In this document: piece after piece, positions 5,983-12,562 of the stretch | How positions within the stretch are numbered: position 1 is the first letter of the stretch | Layout: each line of letters begins with the position of its first letter | NCBI GenBank assembly: GCA_964407285.1 | Contig: CAYOVG010000191.1 | Coordinates: 1-13,073 of the forward strand | Source of the DNA: CAYOVG01 sp964407285 | GTDB taxonomy: Bacteria; Desulfobacterota; Syntrophobacteria; Syntrophobacterales; Syntrophobacteraceae | Length of the DNA stretch: 13,073 nucleotides | Reading direction: 5' to 3' | Notes under the pieces: generated by a model | Databases searched by the model: none | Told to the model about the DNA's origin: nothing | Seen by the model: only the letters and a program-made list of their open reading frames with translations | Program-made: the position numbers and the translations under genes

Positions 5983-8472
5983 ATGCAGGTCAGGTATTCA
6001 CCTAAAGACATCGAGAAAAAATGGCAAGACCACTGGGAGCGGGAAAAGCTCTTCGAAGTCCGCGAGACCCCCGGACGGGAACGGTACTACCTCCTCGAGA
6101 TGTTCCCCTACCCTTCCGGACGCATCCACATGGGACACGTGCGCAATTATTCCATCGGCGACGTTGTTGCCCGTTTTTTGACCATGCAGGGATACAACGT
6201 TTTGCACCCCATGGGATGGGACGCCTTCGGCATGCCCGCGGAAAACGCGGCCATAAAGGCCAAAACCCATCCGGCGACATGGACGTACGCCAACATCGAC
6301 TACATGCGGGACCAACTCAAGAAGCTCGGCTTTTCCTATGACTGGTCTCGCGAACTGGCCACGTGCAACGTTTCCTACTACCGCTGGGAGCAGCTTTTCT
6401 TCCTCAAGATGTACGAACGCGGGCTGGCCTACAAGCGGCAGGCCTACGTCAACTGGTGCAACACCTGCCAGACCGTGCTCGCCAACGAGCAGGTCGAAGG
6501 GGGAGTGTGCTGGCGATGCGATCAGCCCGTCGTTCAGAAGCAGATGGAGCAGTGGTTTTTCAAGATAACCGATTACGTGGAAGAACTGCTGGAGTACACC
6601 GACAAGCTTCCGGGCTGGCCGGAACGGGTGCTCACGATGCAGAAGAACTGGATCGGCAGGAGCTACGGAAGCGAACTCCTGTTCCCGCTCGCTTCCGGAA
6701 GCGGGGAGATCAAGGTGTTCACCACCCGCGCGGATACGCTGTTCGGAGCCACGTTCATGAGCCTTGCGCCCGAGCATCCGATGGTGGGCGAACTGTGCAA
6801 GGGGACTTCCCAGGAAGAATCCGTGACGCAGTTCGTCGAGCGGACCAGGCAGGCGAAGCGTAGCGACCGGACGGCGGAACTCCTGGAAAAGGAGGGCATC
6901 TTCACGGGAAGCTACTGCATCAACCCGGTGACGGGAGTAAAGATGCCGATCTACGTCGCCAACTTCGTCCTCATGGAATACGGCGCAGGAGCGGTCATGG
7001 CGGTGCCGGCCCACGACCAGCGCGATTTCGAATTCGCCGCGAAATATGGTCTGCCCGTCAAGGTGGTGATCAAACCGGCCGATACGGACGTCGCTCCCCG
7101 CGCCGAGGAACTCACGGAGGCTTTCGAGGACGACGGCGTGCTGGTGGATTCAGGGCCTTTCAGCGGCATGACGTCGGCGCAAGCCAGGGAGGCCGTTACC
7201 GCATCGCTCGAAAAGGAAGGCAAAGGCGCTCTGAAGGTTCAGTACCGCCTTCGCGACTGGGGCATCTCCCGGCAGCGCTACTGGGGAACGCCGATTCCGG
7301 TCATCTACTGCGACCAGTGCGGCGCCGTCGCGGTACCCGAGAAAGACCTTCCGGTGGTGCTCCCTCTGGACCTGGAGATACCGCCCAACGGCGCGTCCCC
7401 GCTTCCGCTCGACGAGCGGTTCGTCAAGGCCCCGTGCCCCAAATGCGGAGCGCCCGCGCGGCGCGAAACGGACACCATGGATACCTTCGTGGAATCCTCG
7501 TGGTACTTTGCCCGCTTTGCCTGCGCCGACTACGACGGCGGCCCGCTCGACAAGGAAAAGGTCAAGTACTGGCTCCCGGTGAACCAGTACATCGGCGGCA
7601 TCGAACACGCCGTGCTGCACCTTCTCTATTCGAGATTTTTCACGAAGGTGCTCCGAGACATGGGATACGTCGATATGGACGAGCCCTTCCTGAACCTGCT
7701 CACTCAGGGCATGGTCATCAAGGACGGCTCCAAGATGAGCAAGTCCAAGGGAAACGTGGTCGACCCCGACGAGATGATCCAGGCCTACGGGGCCGATACG
7801 GTACGGCTCTTCTGTCTCTTTGCCGCGCCCCCGGAAAGAGACCTCGAATGGAGCGACCAGGGGGTCGAAGGTTCCTACCGGTTCCTCTCACGGATCTGGC
7901 GCATGGTGGCAGACAACCGCGAGAATATCCTCTCGGCCACCCCGTATGACGGAAACGGAAACCTTTCCGGCGCGCTTGCGGGTCTGCACCGGAAGACCCA
8001 CCAGACGATCAAGAAGGTGACCGAGGACATAAAGGAGCGGTTCCATTTCAACACCGCTATCGCCGCGGTCATGGAACTGGTCAACCAGGTTTACCAGGTT
8101 CTGGAAAACCGAACCGATGAGCCGGAATTCTGGCCGGTGGTGCGGGAGGCGGCCGAATCCACGGTGATTCTCATCGCCCCGATGGTGCCGCATATCACGG
8201 AGGAGTTGTGGCAGGCGCTGGGCCATGAGGAGAGCATCATCAGGGCCCCCTGGCCGAAGTGGCGCGAGGATGCCCTCCAGAGCGAGGAAATGCTGATAGT
8301 CGTCCAGGTCAACGGTAAGCTTCGAAGCCGGATCACGGTGCCCGCCGACGCTTCCGAAGATCTGATCAGGCAAACCGCTCTCGATGATGCGCGAATCAGA
8401 GATTTCATCGGTGATAAGGCTATCAGGAAAGTCGTTGTGGTGCCCAACAAGCTGGTAAATGTCGTGGTGTAG
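5983..8472 (+). CDS. leuS: Leucyl-tRNA synthetase
   Basis: This class I synthetase (829 residues, typical bacterial LeuRS size) attaches leucine to tRNA-Leu and edits mischarged products. The HIGH-type motif is HMGH (49-52) in FPYPSGRIHMGHVRNY. The KMSKS motif is at 584-588 (GSKMSKSKGNVVDPD). The CP1 editing domain includes TTRADTLFGATFMSLAPEHP and the conserved Asp345 in AHDQRDF, which limits hydrolysis of correct Leu-tRNA. A zinc ribbon is formed by C159, C162, C176 and C179. A second possible Cys4 set (C443, C446, C485, C488) sits near the insertion before the KMSKS half; E. coli LeuRS is remembered as lacking it. The C-terminus carries the anticodon-binding helical domain and a small VQVNGKLRSRI domain ending in KLVNVVV. 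The ATG has the AAGGTGG ribosome site at good spacing. It heads the leuS-lptE-holA cluster. Confidence 0.98.
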   Translation: MQVRYSPKDIEKKWQDHWEREKLFEVRETPGRERYYLLEMFPYPSGRIHMGHVRNYSIGDVVARFLTMQGYNVLHPMGWDAFGMPAENAAIKAKTHPATWTYANIDYMRDQLKKLGFSYDWSRELATCNVSYYRWEQLFFLKMYERGLAYKRQAYVNWCNTCQTVLANEQVEGGVCWRCDQPVVQKQMEQWFFKITDYVEELLEYTDKLPGWPERVLTMQKNWIGRSYGSELLFPLASGSGEIKVFTTRADTLFGATFMSLAPEHPMVGELCKGTSQEESVTQFVERTRQAKRSDRTAELLEKEGIFTGSYCINPVTGVKMPIYVANFVLMEYGAGAVMAVPAHDQRDFEFAAKYGLPVKVVIKPADTDVAPRAEELTEAFEDDGVLVDSGPFSGMTSAQAREAVTASLEKEGKGALKVQYRLRDWGISRQRYWGTPIPVIYCDQCGAVAVPEKDLPVVLPLDLEIPPNGASPLPLDERFVKAPCPKCGAPARRETDTMDTFVESSWYFARFACADYDGGPLDKEKVKYWLPVNQYIGGIEHAVLHLLYSRFFTKVLRDMGYVDMDEPFLNLLTQGMVIKDGSKMSKSKGNVVDPDEMIQAYGADTVRLFCLFAAPPERDLEWSDQGVEGSYRFLSRIWRMVADNRENILSATPYDGNGNLSGALAGLHRKTHQTIKKVTEDIKERFHFNTAIAAVMELVNQVYQVLENRTDEPEFWPVVREAAESTVILIAPMVPHITEELWQALGHEESIIRAPWPKWREDALQSEEMLIVVQVNGKLRSRITVPADASEDLIRQTALDDARIRDFIGDKAIRKVVVVPNKLVNVVV

Positions 8473-8539
8473 CGGGTTAGTCGCGGGTTGCGGGTTCCTG
8501 CGAAACCCGTTGCGGGTTGCGCGCTTCGAGTTGCGGGTT
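8472..8539 (+). repeat. Left array of heptamer GCGGGTT repeats after leuS
   Basis: GCGGGTT occurs five times, starting at 8472, 8483, 8490, 8512 and 8533. Two copies are directly adjacent and the others are separated by degenerate sequence. An inverted copy gives a local hairpin AACCCG-TTG-CGGGTT (8504-8518). These units are the reverse complement of the regular array at 8653-8701, so the two arrays face each other. Confidence 0.85.
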
Positions 8540-8545
8540 TGCGCT

Positions 8546-8581
8546 CCCGTGAATCACGGGCATATCTCCATCGTTCACGGG
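8546..8581 (+). other. Two mutually exclusive hairpins between leuS and lptE
   Basis: CCCGTG (8546-8551) can pair with CACGGG (8555-8560) across a three-base loop. The extended arm CCCGTGAA (8546-8553) can instead pair perfectly with TTCACGGG (8574-8581) across 20 bases. Both use the same left arm, so only one can form. There is no T run for intrinsic termination. This lies in the leuS-lptE spacer. Confidence 0.45.
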
Positions 8582-8623
8582 TCCCTCCTTGGAATAAACT
8601 CTTCGGATTTGATCAAAAAGTTC

Positions 8624-8652
8624 TTGACACGGAGTTCCGGCCCATGCGATTT
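8624..8652 (+). promoter_or_regulatory. Weak candidate promoter upstream of lptE
   Basis: A perfect -35 hexamer TTGACA (8624-8629) is present. The sequence 17 bp downstream, CGATTT (8647-8652), is a poor -10 and runs into the heptamer array. It may not be functional, and lptE-holA could simply be read through from leuS. Confidence 0.25.
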
Positions 8653-8701
8653 CCCGCAACCCGCAACCCGCAACCCGCAACCCGCAACCCGCAACCCGCA
8701 A
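8653..8701 (+). repeat. Seven perfect tandem copies of CCCGCAA
   Basis: A 49-bp tract consists of seven uninterrupted copies of the 7-bp unit CCCGCAA. It ends 10 bp before the lptE Shine-Dalgarno (GGAGG, 8712-8716). It is the inverse of the GCGGGTT units at 8472-8539, so a leuS-lptE read-through RNA could form a long GC-rich stem. Perfect short tandem repeats of this kind are prone to copy-number change by slippage. Confidence 0.95.
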
Positions 8702-8726
8702 CTTTCCATGAGGAGGGGAAAGAGCC

Positions 8727-9251
8727 ATGAAGCATTTGAGACTACTTCTCTTGATCGCCGTCGCCTGCCTGATCGGAGGCTGCGGGTATCAATTCGGGAG
8801 ACAGGGGACCGGTCTTCGCCCGGACATTCAACGGGTGGCCATCCCTCTTTTTCAGAATGAAAGCTATGAGCCTCAACTGGAAACCGTTTTCGCCAATGCG
8901 CTGAGGCGGCAATTCATGCTGAGGGGACGCCTTGAAGTCGTTTCGACGGACTACGCGGATATAGTGTTCCGCGGGGCTGTAAAATCCATCAGCACTGAAA
9001 CGGTGGCCCATCGCGGCACGACCGGCGATACGGTCGAAACGAGAATCGGCGTCACGGTGCTGGTCCAATGCGAGGACCCCCGTAGCGGGACGGTCATCTG
9101 GCGAACCCCGCCGACCGGACTGTCAGAATCGAGCTTGTTCTTGTACAGCTCCGACCCCATCCTCACGTTCGACAGCCGCCGCCTGGCGATCGAGAAGATC
9201 GCGGAAGAAATGGCGATGCGCATCTACAACAGCTTTCACAATTCTTTTTGA
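8727..9251 (+). CDS. lptE: LPS-assembly lipoprotein LptE
   Basis: LptE is the outer-membrane lipoprotein that plugs LptD and helps deliver lipopolysaccharide to the cell surface. The 174-residue precursor has a clear lipoprotein signal: basic MKHLR, hydrophobic LLLLIAVACL, then lipobox IGGC with the lipidated cysteine at Cys19. The mature protein begins CGYQF, the family hallmark, followed by RVAIPLFQNESYEPQLE and a region of alternating beta strands. The C-terminal helix AIEKIAEEMAMRIYNSF is typical of the COG2980 family. The start is supported by GGAGG at 8712-8716. leuS is upstream and holA starts 13 bp after the stop; leuS-lptE-holA is also the order in E. coli. Sequence conservation in LptE is low, so identification uses lipobox, length and context together. 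Confidence 0.9.
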   Translation: MKHLRLLLLIAVACLIGGCGYQFGRQGTGLRPDIQRVAIPLFQNESYEPQLETVFANALRRQFMLRGRLEVVSTDYADIVFRGAVKSISTETVAHRGTTGDTVETRIGVTVLVQCEDPRSGTVIWRTPPTGLSESSLFLYSSDPILTFDSRRLAIEKIAEEMAMRIYNSFHNSF

Positions 9252-9264
9252 CGGTTCGGCAGAG

Positions 9265-10287
9265 ATGCATGGAAGCGAGTTCTTGAAACATATCGGAGAG
9301 GTTGCGCCGGCCCCGATCTACTTGTTCAAAGGCGGTGCGGACCTTTTGATCGAAGAGGCATGGAACAGGCTGGCGGAAAAGATCGTTCCGCCCAACGCCC
9401 GGCGCTTCAACGGGGAGCGCATTTCGGCCAGAGACTGCGCAGCACAGGATGTGATTGCTCGACTGAGCACGCTCCCCATGTTCGGCGGGAGAAGCCTGAT
9501 CATGGTCCGGGACGCCGATTGCTGGCCCAAGGACCAGATGGACGCCATGCGCTCTTACCTGGAGAAACCCTCCCCTACCGGATGCCTGGTCCTGGTGGCG
9601 GGGCAAAAGACGCCGGCAAAGCTGGAATCGGCGATCGCCTCAACGGGAATAGTGGTGGAGTTCTCGGCCCCGTCGGAAAAAGACGCCCCCAGGTGGCTTC
9701 AGGATAGAGCGAAGCGCTACGGCAAGAAGCTGTCGCACCAGGCGGCGCACGTACTCGTGGAAAACGTCGGCAGCGATCTCTTCCGGCTGGAACGGGAACT
9801 GGAAAAGCTGCTCGCGTATGTGGGGGAGCGAAATACCATGGAGGTGGATGACGTCAGGGAGGCGGTCAGCGTCCAGCGCTCCTTTTCGGTCTTCGAACTC
9901 CTGCGCTATGTGAGCGCGGGCCGGAGCAGCCAGGCCATCGCTTCCCTGCGCAAGCTCATCCAGGCGGGTGAATTGCCGCTGGGAATTCTGGCCCTCCTCG
10001 CGCGCCAGGTACGGCACCTGTGGCAGATCAAAGACAGCTCGGAGCGAGGGGAGCATCCCTCGCGGATCGCGCAACAGTTGAAGCTGTACCCCGCTGTCGT
10101 GAAGGGCTATATGCAACAGGCATCGCTATTCTCGGAAGAGGACCTGCGCCTCATCCACAAGAGACTGCGCGATGCCGACCTGGCGCTGAAGCGGACCGGC
10201 ATCTCACCGGAAATCATCCTTGAGTCTCTTGTGCTGGGGCTTTGCCGACGGAACTCGAAACCATCGACCCGTCAGCGGGAAAAGTGA
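9265..10287 (+). CDS. holA: DNA polymerase III delta subunit
   Basis: HolA is the clamp-loader subunit that opens the beta sliding clamp during replication. The 340-residue length is normal. The N-terminal part has the expected APIYLFKGGADLLIEEAWNRL start and the KPSPTGCLVLVAGQKTPAK segment. The middle includes LVENVGSDLFRLERELEKLLAY, which corresponds to the AAA+-like lid region, and VSVQRSFSVFELLRYV. The C-terminal collar domain includes LRKLIQAGELPLGILALLARQVRHLWQIKD. Like other delta subunits it lacks a working Walker A motif. It starts 13 bp after lptE with only a weak ribosome site (GGCAGAG), suggesting translational coupling. Its 3' end faces rpsT with only eight bases between the two stop codons. 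Confidence 0.95.
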   Translation: MHGSEFLKHIGEVAPAPIYLFKGGADLLIEEAWNRLAEKIVPPNARRFNGERISARDCAAQDVIARLSTLPMFGGRSLIMVRDADCWPKDQMDAMRSYLEKPSPTGCLVLVAGQKTPAKLESAIASTGIVVEFSAPSEKDAPRWLQDRAKRYGKKLSHQAAHVLVENVGSDLFRLERELEKLLAYVGERNTMEVDDVREAVSVQRSFSVFELLRYVSAGRSSQAIASLRKLIQAGELPLGILALLARQVRHLWQIKDSSERGEHPSRIAQQLKLYPAVVKGYMQQASLFSEEDLRLIHKRLRDADLALKRTGISPEIILESLVLGLCRRNSKPSTRQREK

Positions 10288-10295
10288 CGTTCCGA

Positions 10296-10574
10296 TCAGG
10301 CCCCCTGGGCCGCGCCGAGGGCATTGACCCTTTTGGTCAGTCGGGAAATGGTGCGGGATGCTTTATTCTTATGAATAACGCCTTTGGACGCGGTCTTGTC
10401 GATTTCGGCGACTGCTTTCCGCAGGCGCTCGGCCGCCGCTTCCGGATTGCCCGAAGACAGTGCATCATGCAGGTCCTTGATTACATTCTTCATGCGAGTC
10501 TTGCGGGAACGGTTGCGAAGACGGCGTTCTTCACTCTGTTTCGCTCTCTTCAACGCTGACTTATGATTTGCCAA
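10296..10574 (-). CDS. rpsT: 30S ribosomal protein S20, TTG start
   Basis: S20 binds 16S rRNA and is a primary assembly protein of the small subunit. The 92-residue basic protein begins MANHKSALKRAKQSEERRLRN and contains NVIKDLHDAL, KAVAEIDKTASKGVIHKNKASR and ISRLTKRVNAL, matching the full S20 family. The initiation codon is TTG (10572-10574), set by the conserved second residue onward (ANHKSA) and the Shine-Dalgarno four bases upstream. No in-frame ATG fits better. It is a single-gene unit with its own strong promoter and a leader of about 60 nt. It ends tail-to-tail with holA. No clear intrinsic terminator is seen after its stop. Confidence 0.98.
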   Translation of the reverse strand: MANHKSALKRAKQSEERRLRNRSRKTRMKNVIKDLHDALSSGNPEAAAERLRKAVAEIDKTASKGVIHKNKASRTISRLTKRVNALGAAQGA

Positions 10575-10578
10575 TTCG

Positions 10579-10585
10579 ACCTCCT
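10579..10585 (-). promoter_or_regulatory. Perfect Shine-Dalgarno fixing the TTG start of rpsT
   Basis: AGGAGGT is followed by CGAA and the TTG start codon. A full-consensus ribosome site paired with a weak start codon decides the start. The UUG start is shared with E. coli rpsT, where it contributes to autogenous translational control. Confidence 0.85.
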
Positions 10586-10633
10586 GTAAGATTTCCCTGA
10601 TTATTTGAAGCTTCCCTTTATTTCAAGTATGCC

Positions 10634-10645
10634 AAGACCGGTCTT
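10634..10645. promoter_or_regulatory. Perfect 12-bp palindrome at the rpsT transcription start
   Basis: AAGACCGGTCTT is a perfect palindrome that overlaps the downstream edge of the rpsT -10 box (10644-10649) and covers the predicted start near 10637. The position would suit a repressor site or a 5'-end structure. No known operator is recognised. Confidence 0.4.
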
Positions 10646-10672
10646 TATAGCGTATTGCATCAGAAATGTCAA
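10644..10672 (-). promoter_or_regulatory. Strong sigma-70 promoter of rpsT
   Basis: On the minus strand TTGACA (10667-10672), a 17-bp spacer, then TATAAA (10644-10649). The -35 is perfect and the -10 has one mismatch, the best promoter in the window, as expected for a ribosomal-protein gene. Confidence 0.85.
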
Positions 10673-10716
10673 GATCCACCATACTGTTCACACAAAATGA
10701 ATGGACCGAGATCCGG

Positions 10717-10737
10717 TTCCGAAAGCCCGGGTCGGAA
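10717..10737 (-). terminator. Weak hairpin downstream of greA
   Basis: On the minus strand TTCCGA and TCGGAA form a six-base stem around a nine-base loop containing CCCGGG, 18 bp past the greA stop. No T run follows, so it may not terminate transcription by itself. Confidence 0.25.
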
Positions 10738-10754
10738 AACAGCCATGCGGCCGT

Positions 10755-11225
10755 TCAACGCACCTCGATGATTTCGAAATTGCGGACGCCCTTAGGGGTC
10801 TGAACGCGAGCCTCGGAACCTTCCTCTTTCCCAATCAGGGCCTTTCCGATGGGAGAAGTCACGGAAATGGTTCCGGCCTGAACATCGGCTTCGTACGGTC
10901 CCACCAGCTTGAAGGTGACGGATTCCCCCGTTTCGAGGTCCTCCATGACCACCGTGCTTCCAAATACCGCACGGCCGTCGCCGTCGCTTTTCGATGGATC
11001 GATGATCTCGCACTGGCCCAGCTTCTGGTAAAGATCGTTGATGCGGCCCTCGATCATTGCCTGCTTTTCCTTTGCGGCTTCGTACTCGGCGTTCTCAGAG
11101 AGGTCGCCATGCCCCCTGGCCTCCTCGATAGCCTTTATGACAAGCGGCCGCTCTTCCTTCTGAAGTCGCTGCAATTCCAACATCAAGCGGTCGTAGCCCT
11201 CTTTCGTGATCGGTACCCTCGCCAT
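10755..11225 (-). CDS. greA: Transcription elongation factor GreA
   Basis: GreA enters the secondary channel of RNA polymerase and stimulates cleavage of backtracked RNA. The ATG at 11223-11225 gives a 156-residue protein starting MARVPITKEGYDRLMLEL. A frame reading from the TTG at 11229-11231 is two codons longer but would touch the ribosome site GGAGGA (11232-11237), whereas that site is six bases from the ATG; the shorter form is preferred. The N-terminal coiled coil has the tip motif GDLSENAEYEAAKE with the acidic D41 and E44 that coordinate catalytic Mg2+. The C-terminal FKBP-like domain includes VVMEDLETGESVTFKLVGPYEAD and TSPIGKALIGKEEGSEARVQTP. It is transcribed alone, divergently from pyrB, with a long leader that looks attenuated. 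Confidence 0.97.
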   Translation of the reverse strand: MARVPITKEGYDRLMLELQRLQKEERPLVIKAIEEARGHGDLSENAEYEAAKEKQAMIEGRINDLYQKLGQCEIIDPSKSDGDGRAVFGSTVVMEDLETGESVTFKLVGPYEADVQAGTISVTSPIGKALIGKEEGSEARVQTPKGVRNFEIIEVR

Positions 11226-11250
11226 CAACAATCCTCCATTCGTTCGTCAT

Positions 11251-11355
11251 AAAAAAAGAAAAAAGTTTTAGGCGTTGAACCCCAGACCAGAGCTCCCGCG
11301 ATTACCCGCCCGCTCTTTGCAGCCTGAACCTCAAGACCTAAAACTCGACTTTTAG
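11251..11355 (-). promoter_or_regulatory. greA leader with competing inverted repeats and T tract (attenuator-like)
   Basis: Reading the minus strand, box A CTAAAAG (11355-11349) can pair with box B, GTTTTAG (within GTTTTAGG, 11344-11337), across the loop TCGA. Box B can instead pair over all eight bases with box C, CCTAAAAC (11272-11265). That longer stem can extend inward through TTGA/TCAA and enclose an AGAGC/GCTCT hairpin. Box C runs straight into a T tract of six T, C, seven T (11264-11251). The A:B and B:C pairings exclude each other, as in antiterminator/terminator switches. Transcription of greA in E. coli is known to be interrupted by a leader terminator that yields the GraL small RNAs. 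Functional equivalence here is inferred. Confidence 0.5.
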
Positions 11356-11372
11356 ACCATAGTCCGTACGGT

Positions 11373-11403
11373 ATAGTAAAAAGGATTTTGGCCATTATGT
11401 CAA
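11373..11403 (-). promoter_or_regulatory. Candidate greA promoter
   Basis: On the minus strand a perfect -35 TTGACA (11398-11403) is followed by TACTAT (11373-11378) at 19 bp, or by the weaker TTTACT at 17 bp. The start would be near 11366, giving a ~140-nt leader that contains the repeat/T-tract structure. Confidence 0.5.
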
Positions 11404-11489
11404 GTTTGGAATTGCATGAATTGCGCGTCTCTCCTCCATTTTGCGGACACGCCATATTTCCCCTGTCCATGGAGCGACATTCATGCTAG

Positions 11490-11495
11490 TATAAT
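11490..11495 (+). promoter_or_regulatory. Candidate -10 box of the pyrB promoter
   Basis: A perfect TATAAT lies 48 bp before the pyrB start. No convincing -35 is seen 16-18 bp upstream (the sequence there is near CCATGG). The start would be around 11502, giving a short leader of about 42 nt, too short for a large attenuator. Confidence 0.45.
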
Positions 11496-11543
11496 ATGAT
11501 CGCTTTCAAATGGGACTGACTTTGGAAGTTACGAGGATTATGC

Positions 11544-12473
11544 ATGCGCCGTACAAGGAAGGACCTTCTTGGGATACAAGAACTGGAAGCCGAGGAAATC
11601 GAGTACATTCTGAAGCTGGCCACGTCTTTGAAAGAAATTAATACCAGATCGATCAGGAAGGTGCCGACACTGCGTGGTAAGACTGTGGTGCACCTGTTCT
11701 ACGAAGCCAGCACCAGGACGAAGACTTCGTTCGATATCGCTGCGAAGCGGTTGAGCGCCGACACCTACAGTATTTCCGTTTCGACGAGTTCTATCGTGAA
11801 GGGCGAGACTTTTCTCGATACCCTGAAGAACCTCGAAGCCATGAGGCCCGACGTATTCGTGATACGGCATCCCGTATCCGGCACGCCCCATCGCCTCGCA
11901 AAGCGCACCAGTGTATCCATCATCAACGCGGGAGACGGCATGCACGAACACCCCTCCCAGGCGCTCCTCGATATGCTTACGATACGAGAGCATAAAGAGA
12001 CATTGAAAGACCTCACCGTTGCCATCGTGGGCGATATTTTCCATAGCCGGGTGGCGCGGTCCAATATCTGGGGGCTGACCAAGATGGGGGCGAAGGTCAT
12101 GGTGTGCGGCCCTCCGACGCTCATTCCTCCTTATGTGGAGGAACTTGGAGTCCAGGTGCGCTACCGCGTCGAAGACGTCATCCCCCAGGCGGATGTACTG
12201 ATGGTGCTTCGTCTGCAGAAGGAGCGACAGCAGCAGATGCTGCTCCCGTCGCTTCGCGAGTACGCTTCTTACTATGGGATCAATTTGAAGAGGCTGGAGA
12301 GTGCGAAGCAAGACGTCTTGATCATGCATCCCGGCCCCATGAACAGAGGGGTCGAGATCAGTCCCGAAGTGGCGGATGGTCCATACTCCGTCATACTCGA
12401 TCAGGTTACCAACGGTGTCGCGGTGCGCATGGCCTTGCTGTACATGCTGGGACAGGGCCAGTCGCTCCAGTAA
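11544..12473 (+). CDS. pyrB: Aspartate carbamoyltransferase catalytic subunit
   Basis: PyrB joins carbamoyl phosphate and aspartate to make N-carbamoyl-aspartate, the committed step of pyrimidine synthesis, as a trimer of catalytic chains. The 309-residue length is normal. The carbamoyl-phosphate loop is STRTKTSF (56-63) and the 80s loop contains VSTSSIVKGET. The central HEHPSQALLDMLTI and VAIVGDIFHSRVARSN motifs, and the aspartate-binding HPGPMNRGVEI (262-272), are all present, so it looks catalytically intact. The ATG has a GAGGA ribosome site at 11533-11537. pyrC follows after 89 bp on the same strand. No pyrI regulatory chain lies directly after it; class assignment (holoenzyme with PyrC, or free trimer) cannot be made from sequence alone. 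Confidence 0.98.
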   Translation: MRRTRKDLLGIQELEAEEIEYILKLATSLKEINTRSIRKVPTLRGKTVVHLFYEASTRTKTSFDIAAKRLSADTYSISVSTSSIVKGETFLDTLKNLEAMRPDVFVIRHPVSGTPHRLAKRTSVSIINAGDGMHEHPSQALLDMLTIREHKETLKDLTVAIVGDIFHSRVARSNIWGLTKMGAKVMVCGPPTLIPPYVEELGVQVRYRVEDVIPQADVLMVLRLQKERQQQMLLPSLREYASYYGINLKRLESAKQDVLIMHPGPMNRGVEISPEVADGPYSVILDQVTNGVAVRMALLYMLGQGQSLQ

Positions 12474-12484
12474 GGCGGCGCGAG

Positions 12485-12500
12485 CCGGGCGCCGGCCCGG
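12485..12500 (+). other. GC-rich hairpin between pyrB and pyrC
   Basis: CCGGGC-GCCG-GCCCGG is a perfect six-base stem with a four-base loop just after the pyrB stop, not followed by T residues. A 12-bp palindrome AATTTCGAAATT (12534-12545) lies just ahead of the pyrC ribosome site. The hairpin may stabilise the pyrB 3' end or moderate read-through. No promoter is obvious in this 89-bp gap. Confidence 0.35.
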
Positions 12501-12562
12501 ATTTCACACCGATTCCAGCCGGTAGATTATTTGAATTTCGAAATTTATCGAGGAGGTAGGCC

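Noticed and set aside
8459..8860. Open frames over the heptamer arrays encoding repeated NPQPATR or VAGCGLR units
   Set aside because: A seven-base unit without stops opens every frame and encodes a repeating peptide by construction. No ribosome site or recognisable domain was seen.
10230..10312. Short hairpins CCCG-TCAG-CGGG (in holA) and GGCCC-CCT-GGGCC (in rpsT) as a bidirectional terminator
   Set aside because: Neither is followed by a T run in the relevant direction and both lie in coding sequence.
11225..11470. 81-codon minus-strand frame upstream of greA
   Set aside because: It covers the greA promoter and leader repeats including the T tract, and has no family resemblance.
11496..11543. 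Possible PyrR-binding or pyrimidine attenuator leader before pyrB
   Set aside because: The leader is only about 42 nt from the best -10 box, with no stem plus T run.
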